A DNA stretch of 64,000 nucleotides. Origin: Colwellia chukchiensis (GTDB taxonomy: Bacteria > Pseudomonadota > Gammaproteobacteria > Enterobacterales > Alteromonadaceae). Every line of letters begins with the position of its first letter. Positions within the stretch are counted from its first letter, which is position 1. Shown here in pieces: positions 19,606 through 28,606 of the stretch. A program made the translations under genes and the position numbers. Under the pieces are notes generated by a model. It saw only the letters and a list, made by a program, of their open reading frames with translations. It was not told the DNA's origin and ran no database searches. The stretch is taken from contig NZ_NBOC01000003.1 in NCBI RefSeq assembly GCF_002104455.1, positions 124,001 through 188,000 on the forward strand, written 5' to 3'.

Positions 19606-20913
19606 TTAAATAGTTTTTGCAAACGCTTTTGATTTGCGTTGGATATTATACATGCGTTGTTTGCCTTCGGGCAGCTTGTCGATCGCTTGCTCGCTGTAGC
19701 CTTGTTCAATAAACCAATGCGCACTCACCGTGGTTAAGACAAATATTGACGATAAATTTTGCCGCTTTGCTGCTTGCTCTAAGGCTTGGATCAATCGCAG
19801 TCCACGGTTACCGCCACGGTAATCAGGGTGGATCACTAAACAGGCAATTTCGCCTGATTTTGCCTCGGGATAAGGATAAAGCGCACCACAGGCAATGATC
19901 ACATCTTCTTTTTTGATAACCGTAAAGCGGTCTATTTCCAGCTCAAGCAGCTCGCGCGAACGCTTCACTAACACGCCTTCCGCTTCTAACGGCGCAATTA
20001 ACTCTAAAATACCACCAACATCATCAATACTGGCGGCACTAAGCTGCTCGTGGTGATCTTTCGCCACTAAAGTACCCGAGCCATCACGGGTAAAGAGCTC
20101 TTGCAATAGCGCGCTGTCACTGGTGTAACTGACGCAGTGACAACGCTCAACACCTTGTTTACCACATAAAATAATAGCTTTTAATAGTAGCTGCTGTACA
20201 TGATCTTCTTGCTCGCGCAATAATTGGCTAACGGTTGCCACCCCACAACTTCGGATCAAGGCCCCTTGATTATCTAAAAGCCCTGACTGTTCGGTTAGGG
20301 TGATCAATTTATCCGCCTGTAAAGCGATTGCCGCTTGCGCAGCAACATCTTCCAATGCCAAGTTAAACACTTCACCGGTAGAAGAATACCCTACCGGGGA
20401 CAAGAGCACGATAGAGCCAAAATTTAATTGAGTTTTTATCCCTTGGGCATCAACGCGGCGCACAAGTCCTGTGTATTTATAATCAATACCATCACGAACG
20501 CCGATCGGTTTGGCGATCACGAAATTACCACTGCTGACCCGAATTTGCGCACCATGCATAGGCGAATTCACAAGCCCCATGGTCAGTAATGCGTCAATAT
20601 GAATCCGCAATGAGCCAGTGGCATCTTTAACAGCCGCTAAGGTTTCGGCATCAGTAATACGAACATTGTTAGCAAAATGCTGCGCTATGGCCTGCGCTGC
20701 TAGGCGTTGTTCAATTTGCACGCGTGCGCCATGCACTAAAACTAATTTAACGCCTAAGCTGCGCAATAACGCGATATCATGAATGATATTGGCAAAATTA
20801 TCGTGCTGTATCGCCTCGCCACTGAACATTAAAACAAAGGTTTTGCCCCGATGTGCATTAATATACGGCGCCGCACTTCTAAACCATTTGACATTATTTT
20901 CGTTACTATTCAT
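19606..20913 (-). CDS. argA: N-acetylglutamate synthase (amino-acid kinase + GNAT)
   Basis: Transfers acetyl from acetyl-CoA to glutamate, the first step of arginine synthesis; 435 residues, classic ArgA size. The amino-acid-kinase-like domain (about 20-285, KLVLVHGARVQIEQRL) normally carries the arginine feedback site. The C-terminal GNAT domain (about 295-430) has the acetyl-CoA loop HPDYRGGNRGLRLI. It is the last gene of the arg operon, 24 bases after argH(A), before a strong terminator. Its presence is odd because the upstream argH is itself fused to an acetylglutamate-synthase-type domain. Confidence 0.95.
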   Translation of the reverse strand: MNSNENNVKWFRSAAPYINAHRGKTFVLMFSGEAIQHDNFANIIHDIALLRSLGVKLVLVHGARVQIEQRLAAQAIAQHFANNVRITDAETLAAVKDATGSLRIHIDALLTMGLVNSPMHGAQIRVSSGNFVIAKPIGVRDGIDYKYTGLVRRVDAQGIKTQLNFGSIVLLSPVGYSSTGEVFNLALEDVAAQAAIALQADKLITLTEQSGLLDNQGALIRSCGVATVSQLLREQEDHVQQLLLKAIILCGKQGVERCHCVSYTSDSALLQELFTRDGSGTLVAKDHHEQLSAASIDDVGGILELIAPLEAEGVLVKRSRELLELEIDRFTVIKKEDVIIACGALYPYPEAKSGEIACLVIHPDYRGGNRGLRLIQALEQAAKRQNLSSIFVLTTVSAHWFIEQGYSEQAIDKLPEGKQRMYNIQRKSKAFAKTI

Positions 20914-20937
20914 TCAATTACATCACTAATTTGGCCG

Positions 20938-22902
20938 TTAATTTACTTGTGTTGTTGAGCTCAGCTTATCGCCAGAATCAACCATATATTCCATGGCAAT
21001 TTCATCATCTGGGTCTTTATGTGGACTTTGCTCGCTATCTTCAATTATATTGGCAGCCAATGAGGCCTTGTCTATCACCTTAAAACCTAACGGCTTGAAA
21101 TAGTCGGGTATGTAGGTCAAAACAATAATTTTTTGCAACTCAATTTGATGAGCAAAGCCCAATAAATATTGTACTAAGGCTTGCCCTTGCCCTTGCTTAT
21201 GCGCAGACTCGGCAATCACTAATGAACGAATTTCTGCTAAGCCGGTTTGATAAATGTATAACGATGCACAGCCGACCACCTCGCCTTCGACCTCAGCAAC
21301 GACGAAATTTTGCACCGCATGAATAATATTGTCGCGACTACGGGGCAAAATTTCGCCGCGCTGCGCCCAATAATCCACTAAGCTTGCGATACTATCGATA
21401 TCTGACATGCGGGCGCGGCGCACCGACATAGCCGCGGCTTTTTGGGCATCAAGCCGCTGCTTAACTTGCTTTAAGGCTACTTGCGTTTGCTGTTTACCCG
21501 GCGCGCCAACAACATTTTCATTCAATATTTCCCGCTCACCCGACTGTACCGTGGCAAGTGCTTGCTTAACTTGACCTCGAGACGTACCACCGAGTGCTTC
21601 GCGTTTATCTAAAGTAGATTCAATGGATAAATGTTGATAGACATCTTGACCAATTTTTTCACTATAGCTTTGTAATTGCCCCAAGGTTAGATCTTCTAGC
21701 GGTACGCCTTTGTCGATAGCTCCAAGCACCACTTCACCAACAATATGATGCGCTTCACGAAACGGGATATCTTTACTGACTAAGTAGTCGGCTAATTCCG
21801 TGGCATTGGCGTAGCCTTGTTGCGCCGCAGCTAAAGTGCGAGAACGATTCACCTTTAAGCCATCGGCCACCAACACCGCCATTTCCATACACTCTTGCCA
21901 GGTATCTAAGGCATCAAACAGCCCTTCTTTATCTTCTTGCATGTCTTTATTGTATGCCAAGGCCAAGGCTTTCATGGTGGTCAACATGCCGGTTAACGAG
22001 CCAAATACTCGCCCCGCTTTGCCGCGAATCAATTCACAAGCATCTGGGTTTTTCTTTTGCGGCATCAGTGAGGAGCCTGAGCTGACTAAATCACTCATTT
22101 CCACAAAGCCGGCTTCACCTGAATTATAAAAGATTAAGTCTTCAGCAAAACGGGATAAATGCATCATAGAAATACTTGCCGTCGCCAGTAACTCGATAAC
22201 ATGATCTCGGTCTGATACCGCATCTAAACTGTTGAGGGTGGCGGTTCTAAAGCCTAAGTTGTGCGCCAGCTGATTTCTATCTATCGCATACGCGGTGCCG
22301 GCGAGCGCTCCTGAGCCAAGCGGTGACACATCTAAGCGATAGATGGCATCTTTTAAACGCCCAATATCGCGATTAAACATTTCTACATACGCTAAACACC
22401 AATGGCCAAACGTGATGGGTTGGGCTCGTTGTAGGTGAGTATAGCCAGGTAAAACCGTGTCTTTTTCCCGCTCTGCCAAGTTCATTAACGCTTGCTGTAA
22501 GGTCACTAAGGCAAATAAGAGTTCTCCGCCCGTTTCTTTACACCACAGTTTTAAGTCTGTTGCGACTTGGTCGTTACGACTGCGACCCGTGTGCAGCTTT
22601 TTGCCTAAATCACCGGTTTTTTCAATCAGTGCCAACTCAACCCAACTATGAATATCTTCGGCATCTGAGCCTAAAATCTGCTGTGGATTTTCAATCACCG
22701 ACGCTTTCAATTCGTTTAATGCGCTAGTGAGCTGTGTTAACTCTTGTTGATTAATAATACCCACAGAGTGAATTGCGCCGGCCCAAGCAATTGAGCCAAC
22801 AATATCTTGCACTGCCATGCGATAATCTACCGGCAATGAGTCATTAAACTTTTTAAACTGTAAACTTGGCTGCCCTTTAAAGCGCCCACCCCATAATGCC
22901 AT
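20938..22902 (-). CDS. argH: Argininosuccinate lyase fused to a GNAT N-acetyltransferase, ArgH(A)
   Basis: A 654-residue fusion. Residues 1 to about 470 are argininosuccinate lyase, which releases arginine and fumarate, with the signature [11 protein letters not shown]. From residue 492 a GNAT domain follows ([20 protein letters not shown] is the acetyl-CoA-binding part). Such ArgH(A) fusions are known in Moritella and related marine bacteria, where the tail has acetylglutamate synthase activity. The start is the ATG at 22902 ([10 protein letters not shown]), with GAGG upstream; the frame is open 88 codons further into argG but without homology. The acidic C-terminal tail is not conserved. 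It is 19 bases after argG and 24 before argA. Confidence 0.95.
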   Translation of the reverse strand: MALWGGRFKGQPSLQFKKFNDSLPVDYRMAVQDIVGSIAWAGAIHSVGIINQQELTQLTSALNELKASVIENPQQILGSDAEDIHSWVELALIEKTGDLGKKLHTGRSRNDQVATDLKLWCKETGGELLFALVTLQQALMNLAEREKDTVLPGYTHLQRAQPITFGHWCLAYVEMFNRDIGRLKDAIYRLDVSPLGSGALAGTAYAIDRNQLAHNLGFRTATLNSLDAVSDRDHVIELLATASISMMHLSRFAEDLIFYNSGEAGFVEMSDLVSSGSSLMPQKKNPDACELIRGKAGRVFGSLTGMLTTMKALALAYNKDMQEDKEGLFDALDTWQECMEMAVLVADGLKVNRSRTLAAAQQGYANATELADYLVSKDIPFREAHHIVGEVVLGAIDKGVPLEDLTLGQLQSYSEKIGQDVYQHLSIESTLDKREALGGTSRGQVKQALATVQSGEREILNENVVGAPGKQQTQVALKQVKQRLDAQKAAAMSVRRARMSDIDSIASLVDYWAQRGEILPRSRDNIIHAVQNFVVAEVEGEVVGCASLYIYQTGLAEIRSLVIAESAHKQGQGQALVQYLLGFAHQIELQKIIVLTYIPDYFKPLGFKVIDKASLAANIIEDSEQSPHKDPDDEIAMEYMVDSGDKLSSTTQVN

Positions 22903-22921
22903 GGCTAATATCCTCTGCGGT

Positions 22922-24166
22922 TTAGTTTTGCTTTTTGATGACGGAGTCTGCCTGGTGTAAGGCGGTAATTCTGCTCGATAGACTAAACAAGCGTATAAAA
23001 CCTTCCGCATGCTTTTGGTCGTAAACATCGTCAGCACCAAAGGTGGCAAACTCTTCAGAGTATAAGCTATTTGGCGAGCGACGTTGCGTGACTTGCGCTT
23101 GGCCTTTATATAGCTTAACCACAACATCACCGGTAACTTGCTCAGCAAAAGTTGCCGCTCCAGCAAGTTGCGCTTTCGCTAACGGGGTAAACCAACGACC
23201 ATCATAAATCACATGTGAAAACTCATGGCCGATACTTTCGCGATACTTTAACGACTCTTTGTCTAAAATCAGTGACTCTAAGCCTTTATAAGCCGCCATT
23301 AATACCGTGCCACCTGGGGTTTCATAACAACCACGCGACTTCATGCCCACTAAACGATTTTCCACGATATCGATGCGGCCCACGCCATGGGCAGCGGCTT
23401 TGTCATTTAAATACATCAGCGCCTGATAGGCAGACATTGGCTGCTCGTCTACGGCCACTAATTCACCTTGGGCAAAGCTTAGCATGACTTTGCCCGCTTC
23501 ATCTGGTGCGTCTTGCGGGTCAACCGTCATGGTCCACACTTCTTTTGACGGCTCACACCAAGGGTCTTCAAGCTCGCCACCTTCATGGGAAATATGCCAA
23601 GCATTGGCGTCACGACTATAAATTTTTGTTAACGACGCCGAACAAGGAATATTACGCTCAGCTAAATAAGCCAATAAGTCTTCACGCGACACCATATCCC
23701 ACTCACGCCAAGGGGCAATCACAGTTAATTGCGGCGCTAAGGCGGCAAAACAAGACTCAAAACGTACTTGATCGTTACCTTTGCCGGTGCAACCATGGCA
23801 GACCGCGTCTGCACCAACTTTTAACGCGACTTCAACGTGGGCTTTGGCGATCACAGGTCGCGCCATCGACGTGCCCAATAAATATTGTCCTTCGTAAACC
23901 GCCCCCGTTTTGATAATTGGATAGATATAGTCTTTAACAAACTCTTCTTTTAAATCGACGACATGGCACTCAGAAGCGCCTGAGGCGATGGCTTTTTCTT
24001 TAATGCCGGTCAGCTCATCTTCGCCTTGGCCTACATCAGCACAAAACGCGATAACTTCACAGCCATCATAATTTTCTTTTAACCACGGGATAATGGCCGA
24101 TGTATCTAAACCGCCAGAATAGGCTAATACGACTTTTTTAATGTTTTTCTTTGCTGCTAATGCCAT
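22922..24166 (-). CDS. argG: Argininosuccinate synthase
   Basis: ATP-dependent condensation of citrulline and aspartate; 414 residues. The N-terminal nucleotide-binding motif AYSGGLDTS is near residue 14. The aspartate/citrulline-binding region has [15 protein letters not shown], and [16 protein letters not shown] is also present, placing it in the standard type I family. It lies in the operon between argF and argH(A), with about 100 bases before it and 19 after it. Confidence 0.97.
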   Translation of the reverse strand: MALAAKKNIKKVVLAYSGGLDTSAIIPWLKENYDGCEVIAFCADVGQGEDELTGIKEKAIASGASECHVVDLKEEFVKDYIYPIIKTGAVYEGQYLLGTSMARPVIAKAHVEVALKVGADAVCHGCTGKGNDQVRFESCFAALAPQLTVIAPWREWDMVSREDLLAYLAERNIPCSASLTKIYSRDANAWHISHEGGELEDPWCEPSKEVWTMTVDPQDAPDEAGKVMLSFAQGELVAVDEQPMSAYQALMYLNDKAAAHGVGRIDIVENRLVGMKSRGCYETPGGTVLMAAYKGLESLILDKESLKYRESIGHEFSHVIYDGRWFTPLAKAQLAGAATFAEQVTGDVVVKLYKGQAQVTQRRSPNSLYSEEFATFGADDVYDQKHAEGFIRLFSLSSRITALHQADSVIKKQN

Positions 24167-24270
24167 GATTTTTTTCCTTTACAATATGTTGTCATCAGTC
24201 TAGCCAATGGCGAGACAGATAGCGTATTTTAAAATTTATGTCGAGTTTACTACTGCAATGACGTGCTAAC

Positions 24271-25194
24271 TTAGTCAGCCAATAACGTGACTAAGACCGC
24301 ATTTTGTGCCCACATGCGATTTTCAGCAGACTGAAACGCCACTGACATATCACTATCAAACAATGCGGTACTGATCTCTTCTTCAAGGTGCGCCGGCTGA
24401 CAATGCATCACAATGCTGGCGCCTGCTTTGGCCATTAATTGATGATTCACTTGATAGCCAGAAAATGTTGCTAATACTGCTGCTTTCTTCGTGGCATTTT
24501 CATCCCCCATAGAAATCCAAGTGTCAGTATAAATAGCATCTTGTTGCCCTAACTCACTAATATCTGTGCTCAGGTGTAATTTCGCCCCTGAGTGGGCGCT
24601 CAAGGTTTGCGCTTGCGCAATAATTGCCTCATTTGGGCCATGCCCTTCGGGAGAGATCAAGGTAAAGTCGACACCTAAGATGCTCGCCATCAACATTAAT
24701 GAATTAGAAACATTGTTTGCATCGCCAACATAGGCAAGTTTGACTTGCTCAAGGTTGGGAAAATTTTCTGCTAAAGTGACAAAGTCTGCCAATGCTTGGC
24801 ATGGGTGATATACATCACACAGCGCATTGATAACAGGCACGCTGCCATGCGCTGCTAGTTCAGTAATCGCACTATGGTGAAATACTCGCGCGACAATGGC
24901 ATCGGCATAGCACGAAAGGTTTTTCGCGTAATCACTGACTCGCTCACGCTCGCCCAATTTGCCATTTTGCTGGCCAAGATAAAGGGCATGACCACCTAAT
25001 TTATTGATACCAATATCAAAACTGACATGAGTTCGTAAGGACGGTTTCTCAAAGATCATGGCCACGGCTTTACCCGCCAAGGCATGAGAATAGTTTTCTG
25101 GCTGTTGCTTTATCGCCCGCGCTAACGCGATTAAATCTAATATTTGTTGTTTATTGAGCTGATCATCAGCTAAAAAATGGGCTAAATTCATCAA
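24271..25194 (-). CDS. argF: Ornithine carbamoyltransferase (variant motifs)
   Basis: Makes citrulline from ornithine and carbamoyl phosphate; 307 residues. The carbamoyl-phosphate loop reads FEKPSLRTHVSF, keeping the essential arginine but with histidine where the next position is usually arginine. HPCQALAD is intact and DTWISMGDE is present. The usual HCLP loop reads MHCQPAHLEEE, with glutamine in place of leucine and leucine in place of the following arginine. Operon position between argB and argG supports the anabolic enzyme; a shifted substrate such as an acylated ornithine cannot be excluded from sequence alone, but the presence of argE argues for free ornithine. Confidence 0.9.
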   Translation of the reverse strand: MMNLAHFLADDQLNKQQILDLIALARAIKQQPENYSHALAGKAVAMIFEKPSLRTHVSFDIGINKLGGHALYLGQQNGKLGERERVSDYAKNLSCYADAIVARVFHHSAITELAAHGSVPVINALCDVYHPCQALADFVTLAENFPNLEQVKLAYVGDANNVSNSLMLMASILGVDFTLISPEGHGPNEAIIAQAQTLSAHSGAKLHLSTDISELGQQDAIYTDTWISMGDENATKKAAVLATFSGYQVNHQLMAKAGASIVMHCQPAHLEEEISTALFDSDMSVAFQSAENRMWAQNAVLVTLLAD

Positions 25195-25238
25195 GGTGTT
25201 CCTGTAGCAAATAAGTTAACGAGTACTATTATTAATAT

Positions 25239-26030
25239 TTAACAAGCACTCGGTTGTATGCGGGTGCCAATACTGCCCCCATCGAGCAAAGCAATAATTT
25301 GCTCTGGCGATTGCCAGCTGGCAACCGCGATGCTTCGTCGTAACTTATTCGCTGCTTGGAACGCGGCATTGACTTTCGCTGTCATACCACCGGCGATAAC
25401 GCCTTGCTTAATTAATTGCTGAGCTTGTTGCTGATCTAATGAGCTTAAATACTCACCAGTTGCCCCTTTGACGCCATTAACATCGGTTAATAACAGTAAG
25501 TCGGCATTTAAAAGTTGACAGATTGCAACCGCAGCATCGTCAGCGTTAACATTCACCAAGTCGCCATTATCTAATGCGCCTATGGATGAAATAATTGGTA
25601 AAAACTTCGCTTTCAAAAGCGTATCTAATAGTGTGCTGTTATAGGGGCTAGGTACACCCACTTGCCCGAGTTGCTTAGTGCTTAATTGACACTTAACCAT
25701 TTGCCCATCTGCTAGCGATAAGCCCACGCTGGGTAAATTTAAGTTCACGGCGCAGGCAACAATCGCCTTATTAACGTGACCTGCCAAGGCACCACTAATA
25801 GTCGGCATTTGTGCTTTCGGTGTAATCCGCAAGCCCGCTTTTTTCTCTGTGCTAAAGCCCGCTTGCTTAAGCATTTCATCAACGACACAGCCACCGCCGT
25901 GCACCAAGACTACCGGCTGATTTTTTAACTGTGAAATTACGGTTAATAACGCCATTAATGCGGTTTTATCGCCCTGATTGTAGCCGTCTAATATCGCACC
26001 ACCAATTTTCATCACCAGAGGTTTTTTCAT
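25239..26030 (-). CDS. argB: N-acetylglutamate kinase
   Basis: Phosphorylates N-acetylglutamate; 263 residues, an amino-acid kinase fold. Motifs: KIGGAILD at the N-terminus, VLVHGGGCVVDEML for the phosphate loop, VNVNADDAAVAICQLLNADLLLLTDVNGV, and GGMTAKVNAAFQAA for nucleotide binding. Its short length, like E. coli, suggests the form without an N-terminal arginine-sensing helix. Its start overlaps the argC stop (ATGA). It is followed by argF after 44 bases. Confidence 0.96.
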   Translation of the reverse strand: MKKPLVMKIGGAILDGYNQGDKTALMALLTVISQLKNQPVVLVHGGGCVVDEMLKQAGFSTEKKAGLRITPKAQMPTISGALAGHVNKAIVACAVNLNLPSVGLSLADGQMVKCQLSTKQLGQVGVPSPYNSTLLDTLLKAKFLPIISSIGALDNGDLVNVNADDAAVAICQLLNADLLLLTDVNGVKGATGEYLSSLDQQQAQQLIKQGVIAGGMTAKVNAAFQAANKLRRSIAVASWQSPEQIIALLDGGSIGTRIQPSAC

Positions 26031-27067
26031 CCCTGACCTCCTTGGCTCAGCAAACTGTGATCACTGGCTAAGCCTAAACTAATGTTTAGACATTGCACCG
26101 CTTGTGCAGCAGCGCCTTTAAGCAGATTGTCTATGGCACAACTCACCACAACGACCTGCTTTTCTTCGTCAACTTGCCAATACAAATCCGCAAACGGTGA
26201 ATATGCAACGTCATCAATTTTTGGCCAGCTATCGCGTAATCGCACCAAGCTTTGTCCTTGATAGGCTTGAGTAAAAGCCTCGGCAACCTGATGTGCATTA
26301 ACCTGAGCTTTTAATGGCACAGTAGCTGTAATAAGCAAGCCGCGTTTATAAGGGGCTAAATGAGGGTTGAAGATAACGTCAGCGTGAGCCTCTTGGCTGA
26401 TCTCAGGCTGGTGTCTGTGTTGTAAAATGTTGTAGGGCGTTAAGCTAACCTCGCAAAAGCTTGTTGATAAAGCCGCCTTACGACCTGCCCCACTAACGCC
26501 ACTAATACCATTAACCACGATTAAGGCATTTTCTTGCTGCAGCTTATGTTGGGTAATTGGCTTAAGCGCTAGCAAGCTAGCAGTCGGATAACAACCGGGC
26601 ACAGCAATTAGTTCGCTGTTAGCAATGCCGTCGGCATGCCACTCGGCTAAGCCATATTGTGCTTTCTCTAGTGCTGCCAGTGCTTGGTGCTCAAAACCAT
26701 AATGTTGAGGGTATAAACTCGGATCTTTTAAACGAAAACCGCCGGATAAATCAAACACCTTAATGCCAACATCTAAAAAGGCTTGTGCCCATTGCGCGCT
26801 AAACTCATGAGGGGTGGCAAAAAATACTGCGTCAATATCGTGTGACGTTGAACTCAAATGTTGCTCAAACCATTGCGGAGAAAAAGATTGCAGGGGTAAA
26901 TCACAGATCCCCTGCCAACGAGCATGTAATTTTGCAAAAGTTTTTCCGCGAGCACTGCTCTGCTCAGAAACCAATAAATGCTTTAGTGTGACTTTGTTAT
27001 GCAAAGTTAATAGAGCGATTAACTCAGCACCAACATAACCACTTGCACCAATAACGACGACCTTCAT
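26027..27067 (-). CDS. argC: N-acetyl-gamma-glutamyl-phosphate reductase
   Basis: NADPH-dependent reduction of acetylglutamyl phosphate to the semialdehyde; 346 residues. The N-terminal Rossmann motif is GASGYVGAELIALL and the catalytic cysteine lies in VPGCYPTASLLAL, with HRHQPEISQE also conserved. First gene of the minus-strand arg operon, divergent from argE across a 317-base gap that holds candidate ArgR sites. The insertion of extra residues around 60-80 is within family range. Confidence 0.96.
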   Translation of the reverse strand: MKVVVIGASGYVGAELIALLTLHNKVTLKHLLVSEQSSARGKTFAKLHARWQGICDLPLQSFSPQWFEQHLSSTSHDIDAVFFATPHEFSAQWAQAFLDVGIKVFDLSGGFRLKDPSLYPQHYGFEHQALAALEKAQYGLAEWHADGIANSELIAVPGCYPTASLLALKPITQHKLQQENALIVVNGISGVSGAGRKAALSTSFCEVSLTPYNILQHRHQPEISQEAHADVIFNPHLAPYKRGLLITATVPLKAQVNAHQVAEAFTQAYQGQSLVRLRDSWPKIDDVAYSPFADLYWQVDEEKQVVVVSCAIDNLLKGAAAQAVQCLNISLGLASDHSLLSQGGQG

Positions 27068-27384
27068 TTAACTACCACTTAATTTTATGGTGAGTAAAAC
27101 AGCAACAGCATAAATTTCACTACGCTTATATTGCAATTCTATTCAACTTTGACTATTTAATTTCTAGTGTTTTTGTCTAATTAGCACCGTAACTAGAAAA
27201 CTTTCTCTTACCTAAATTAACAATTTAAAAACTGTCGTCGTCGCAGAGTTGATTGAATTACAAACATTTTCATCTTGGTGTTTAATTAAGCTATTTACAT
27301 TGTGCAGTTAAAGTATCATTATAAATCTAGTTATGCAACAATTTAGCATAATTACCCATTAAATATTTTTACGAGTGACCTCAG
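27068..27384. promoter_or_regulatory. argC/argE divergent control region with candidate ArgR boxes
   Basis: This 317-base gap has no gene. Two adjacent 18-base stretches, 27130-27147 and 27148-27165, resemble degenerate ARG boxes; on the minus strand the first reads GTTGAATAGAATTGCAAT, with a good TGAAT half and TGCA. ArgR sites normally occur as such close pairs in this gap. A weak argE promoter, TTTACA-17-CATTAT, may lie at 27294-27322. The rest is AT-rich without other structure that I can support. Confidence 0.4.
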
Positions 27385-28539
27385 ATGCTCAACCATAAGC
27401 TACCCACCTTTACCCAAGCCATAAGCCAACTCATTGCTCAGCCCAGTATCAGTTCATCACAAGCAAGCTGGGATCAGAGTAATGCCGATGTTATTCACCT
27501 CTTGGCGGCTTGGTTTGAAACCTTAGGCTTTACCATCACCATACAAGCGGTGCCTGGACTCAAAGGCAAACTAAATATGCTCGCTAAACTCGGTAGCGGC
27601 ACTGGCGGATTATTACTGGCAGGCCATAGTGATACCGTGCCATTTGATGAGCAGCGTTGGCATTCGGATCCCTTTAAACTTAGCCAAAAAGATGACAAGC
27701 TTTTTGGTCTTGGCAGTTGTGATATGAAAGGTTTTTTCGCTTTTATTTTACAAGCCTGCCAGCCATTAGCGCAAAAGCCATTAAAGAAACCTTTATATGT
27801 GTTGGCAACCGCCGATGAAGAAACCACCATGGCAGGCGCACGCTTTTTTGCTAACAGTGGTATTATCAAGCCTGATGTGGCTGTGATAGGCGAGCCAACC
27901 AACCTAGTGCCTGTCGTCATGCACAAAGGACACATGTCACACAAGATCACGGTTAAGGGCCAAGCGGGCCATTCAAGTAACCCAGCGCAAGGGGTTAATG
28001 CAATTGAAATTATGCATCAGGTGATCAGTCAGTTATTTACACTGCGAGACGCACTAAATTTAAAGTATCAAAATCCCGCCTTTGATGTGCAAACGCCAAC
28101 GTTAAATTTAGGTGCCGTCCATGGCGGTGACAACGCTAACCGTATTTGTGGTCACTGTGAGTTAGATATAGATATGCGCTCGCTACCTGGCATGAAAGAT
28201 GAAGAGTTAGTCGCTTGGTTAAGCAATAGCTTAGCCACCATTGCAGAAAAATATCCAGGTAGGTTAACGATAACTGAGTTAGACCCTAGCTCGCCAAGCT
28301 TTCAGCAAAACGAGAACAGCGACTTAGTGCGTCACGCTGAACAGTTTTCCGGTCATAGTTGTTGTGCGGTGAATTACGCCACGGAAGCACCATTTATTCA
28401 GCAATTGGGTTGTCAAACCATAGTGTTAGGGCCAGGTTCAATTGCACAAGCACACCAACCAAACGAATTCTTAGCATTAAGTGAAATTAATAAAACTGAA
28501 AGGTTACTGAGTCAACTCATTCACCAATACTGTTTTTAG
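27385..28539 (+). CDS. argE: Acetylornithine deacetylase
   Basis: Zinc-dependent hydrolase of the M20 family that removes acetate from N-acetylornithine; 384 residues, E. coli-like length. Metal ligands: H81 and D83 (AGHSDTVP), D113 (GSCDMKG), and E145-E146 (ATADEETTMAG). GEPTNLVPVVMHKGHM begins the dimerisation domain. Divergent from argC. Use of ArgE means the pathway is linear, so acetylglutamate must be made anew each cycle, which explains why a dedicated acetylglutamate synthase is needed. Confidence 0.96.
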   Translation: MLNHKLPTFTQAISQLIAQPSISSSQASWDQSNADVIHLLAAWFETLGFTITIQAVPGLKGKLNMLAKLGSGTGGLLLAGHSDTVPFDEQRWHSDPFKLSQKDDKLFGLGSCDMKGFFAFILQACQPLAQKPLKKPLYVLATADEETTMAGARFFANSGIIKPDVAVIGEPTNLVPVVMHKGHMSHKITVKGQAGHSSNPAQGVNAIEIMHQVISQLFTLRDALNLKYQNPAFDVQTPTLNLGAVHGGDNANRICGHCELDIDMRSLPGMKDEELVAWLSNSLATIAEKYPGRLTITELDPSSPSFQQNENSDLVRHAEQFSGHSCCAVNYATEAPFIQQLGCQTIVLGPGSIAQAHQPNEFLALSEINKTERLLSQLIHQYCF

Positions 28540-28606
28540 CTGCCGACTTTAAACACATTGAGCGTATAACACTATCAGCGCACCATGGCACGACTAGGCT
28601 CAGCGA

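Noticed and set aside
22903-23166. argH start 88 codons upstream
   Set aside because: That frame lies inside the 3' end of argG and has no homology; the family N-terminus starts at 22902.
23215-23913. Open frames antisense to argG
   Set aside because: They are frame shadows of a long conserved gene on the other strand.
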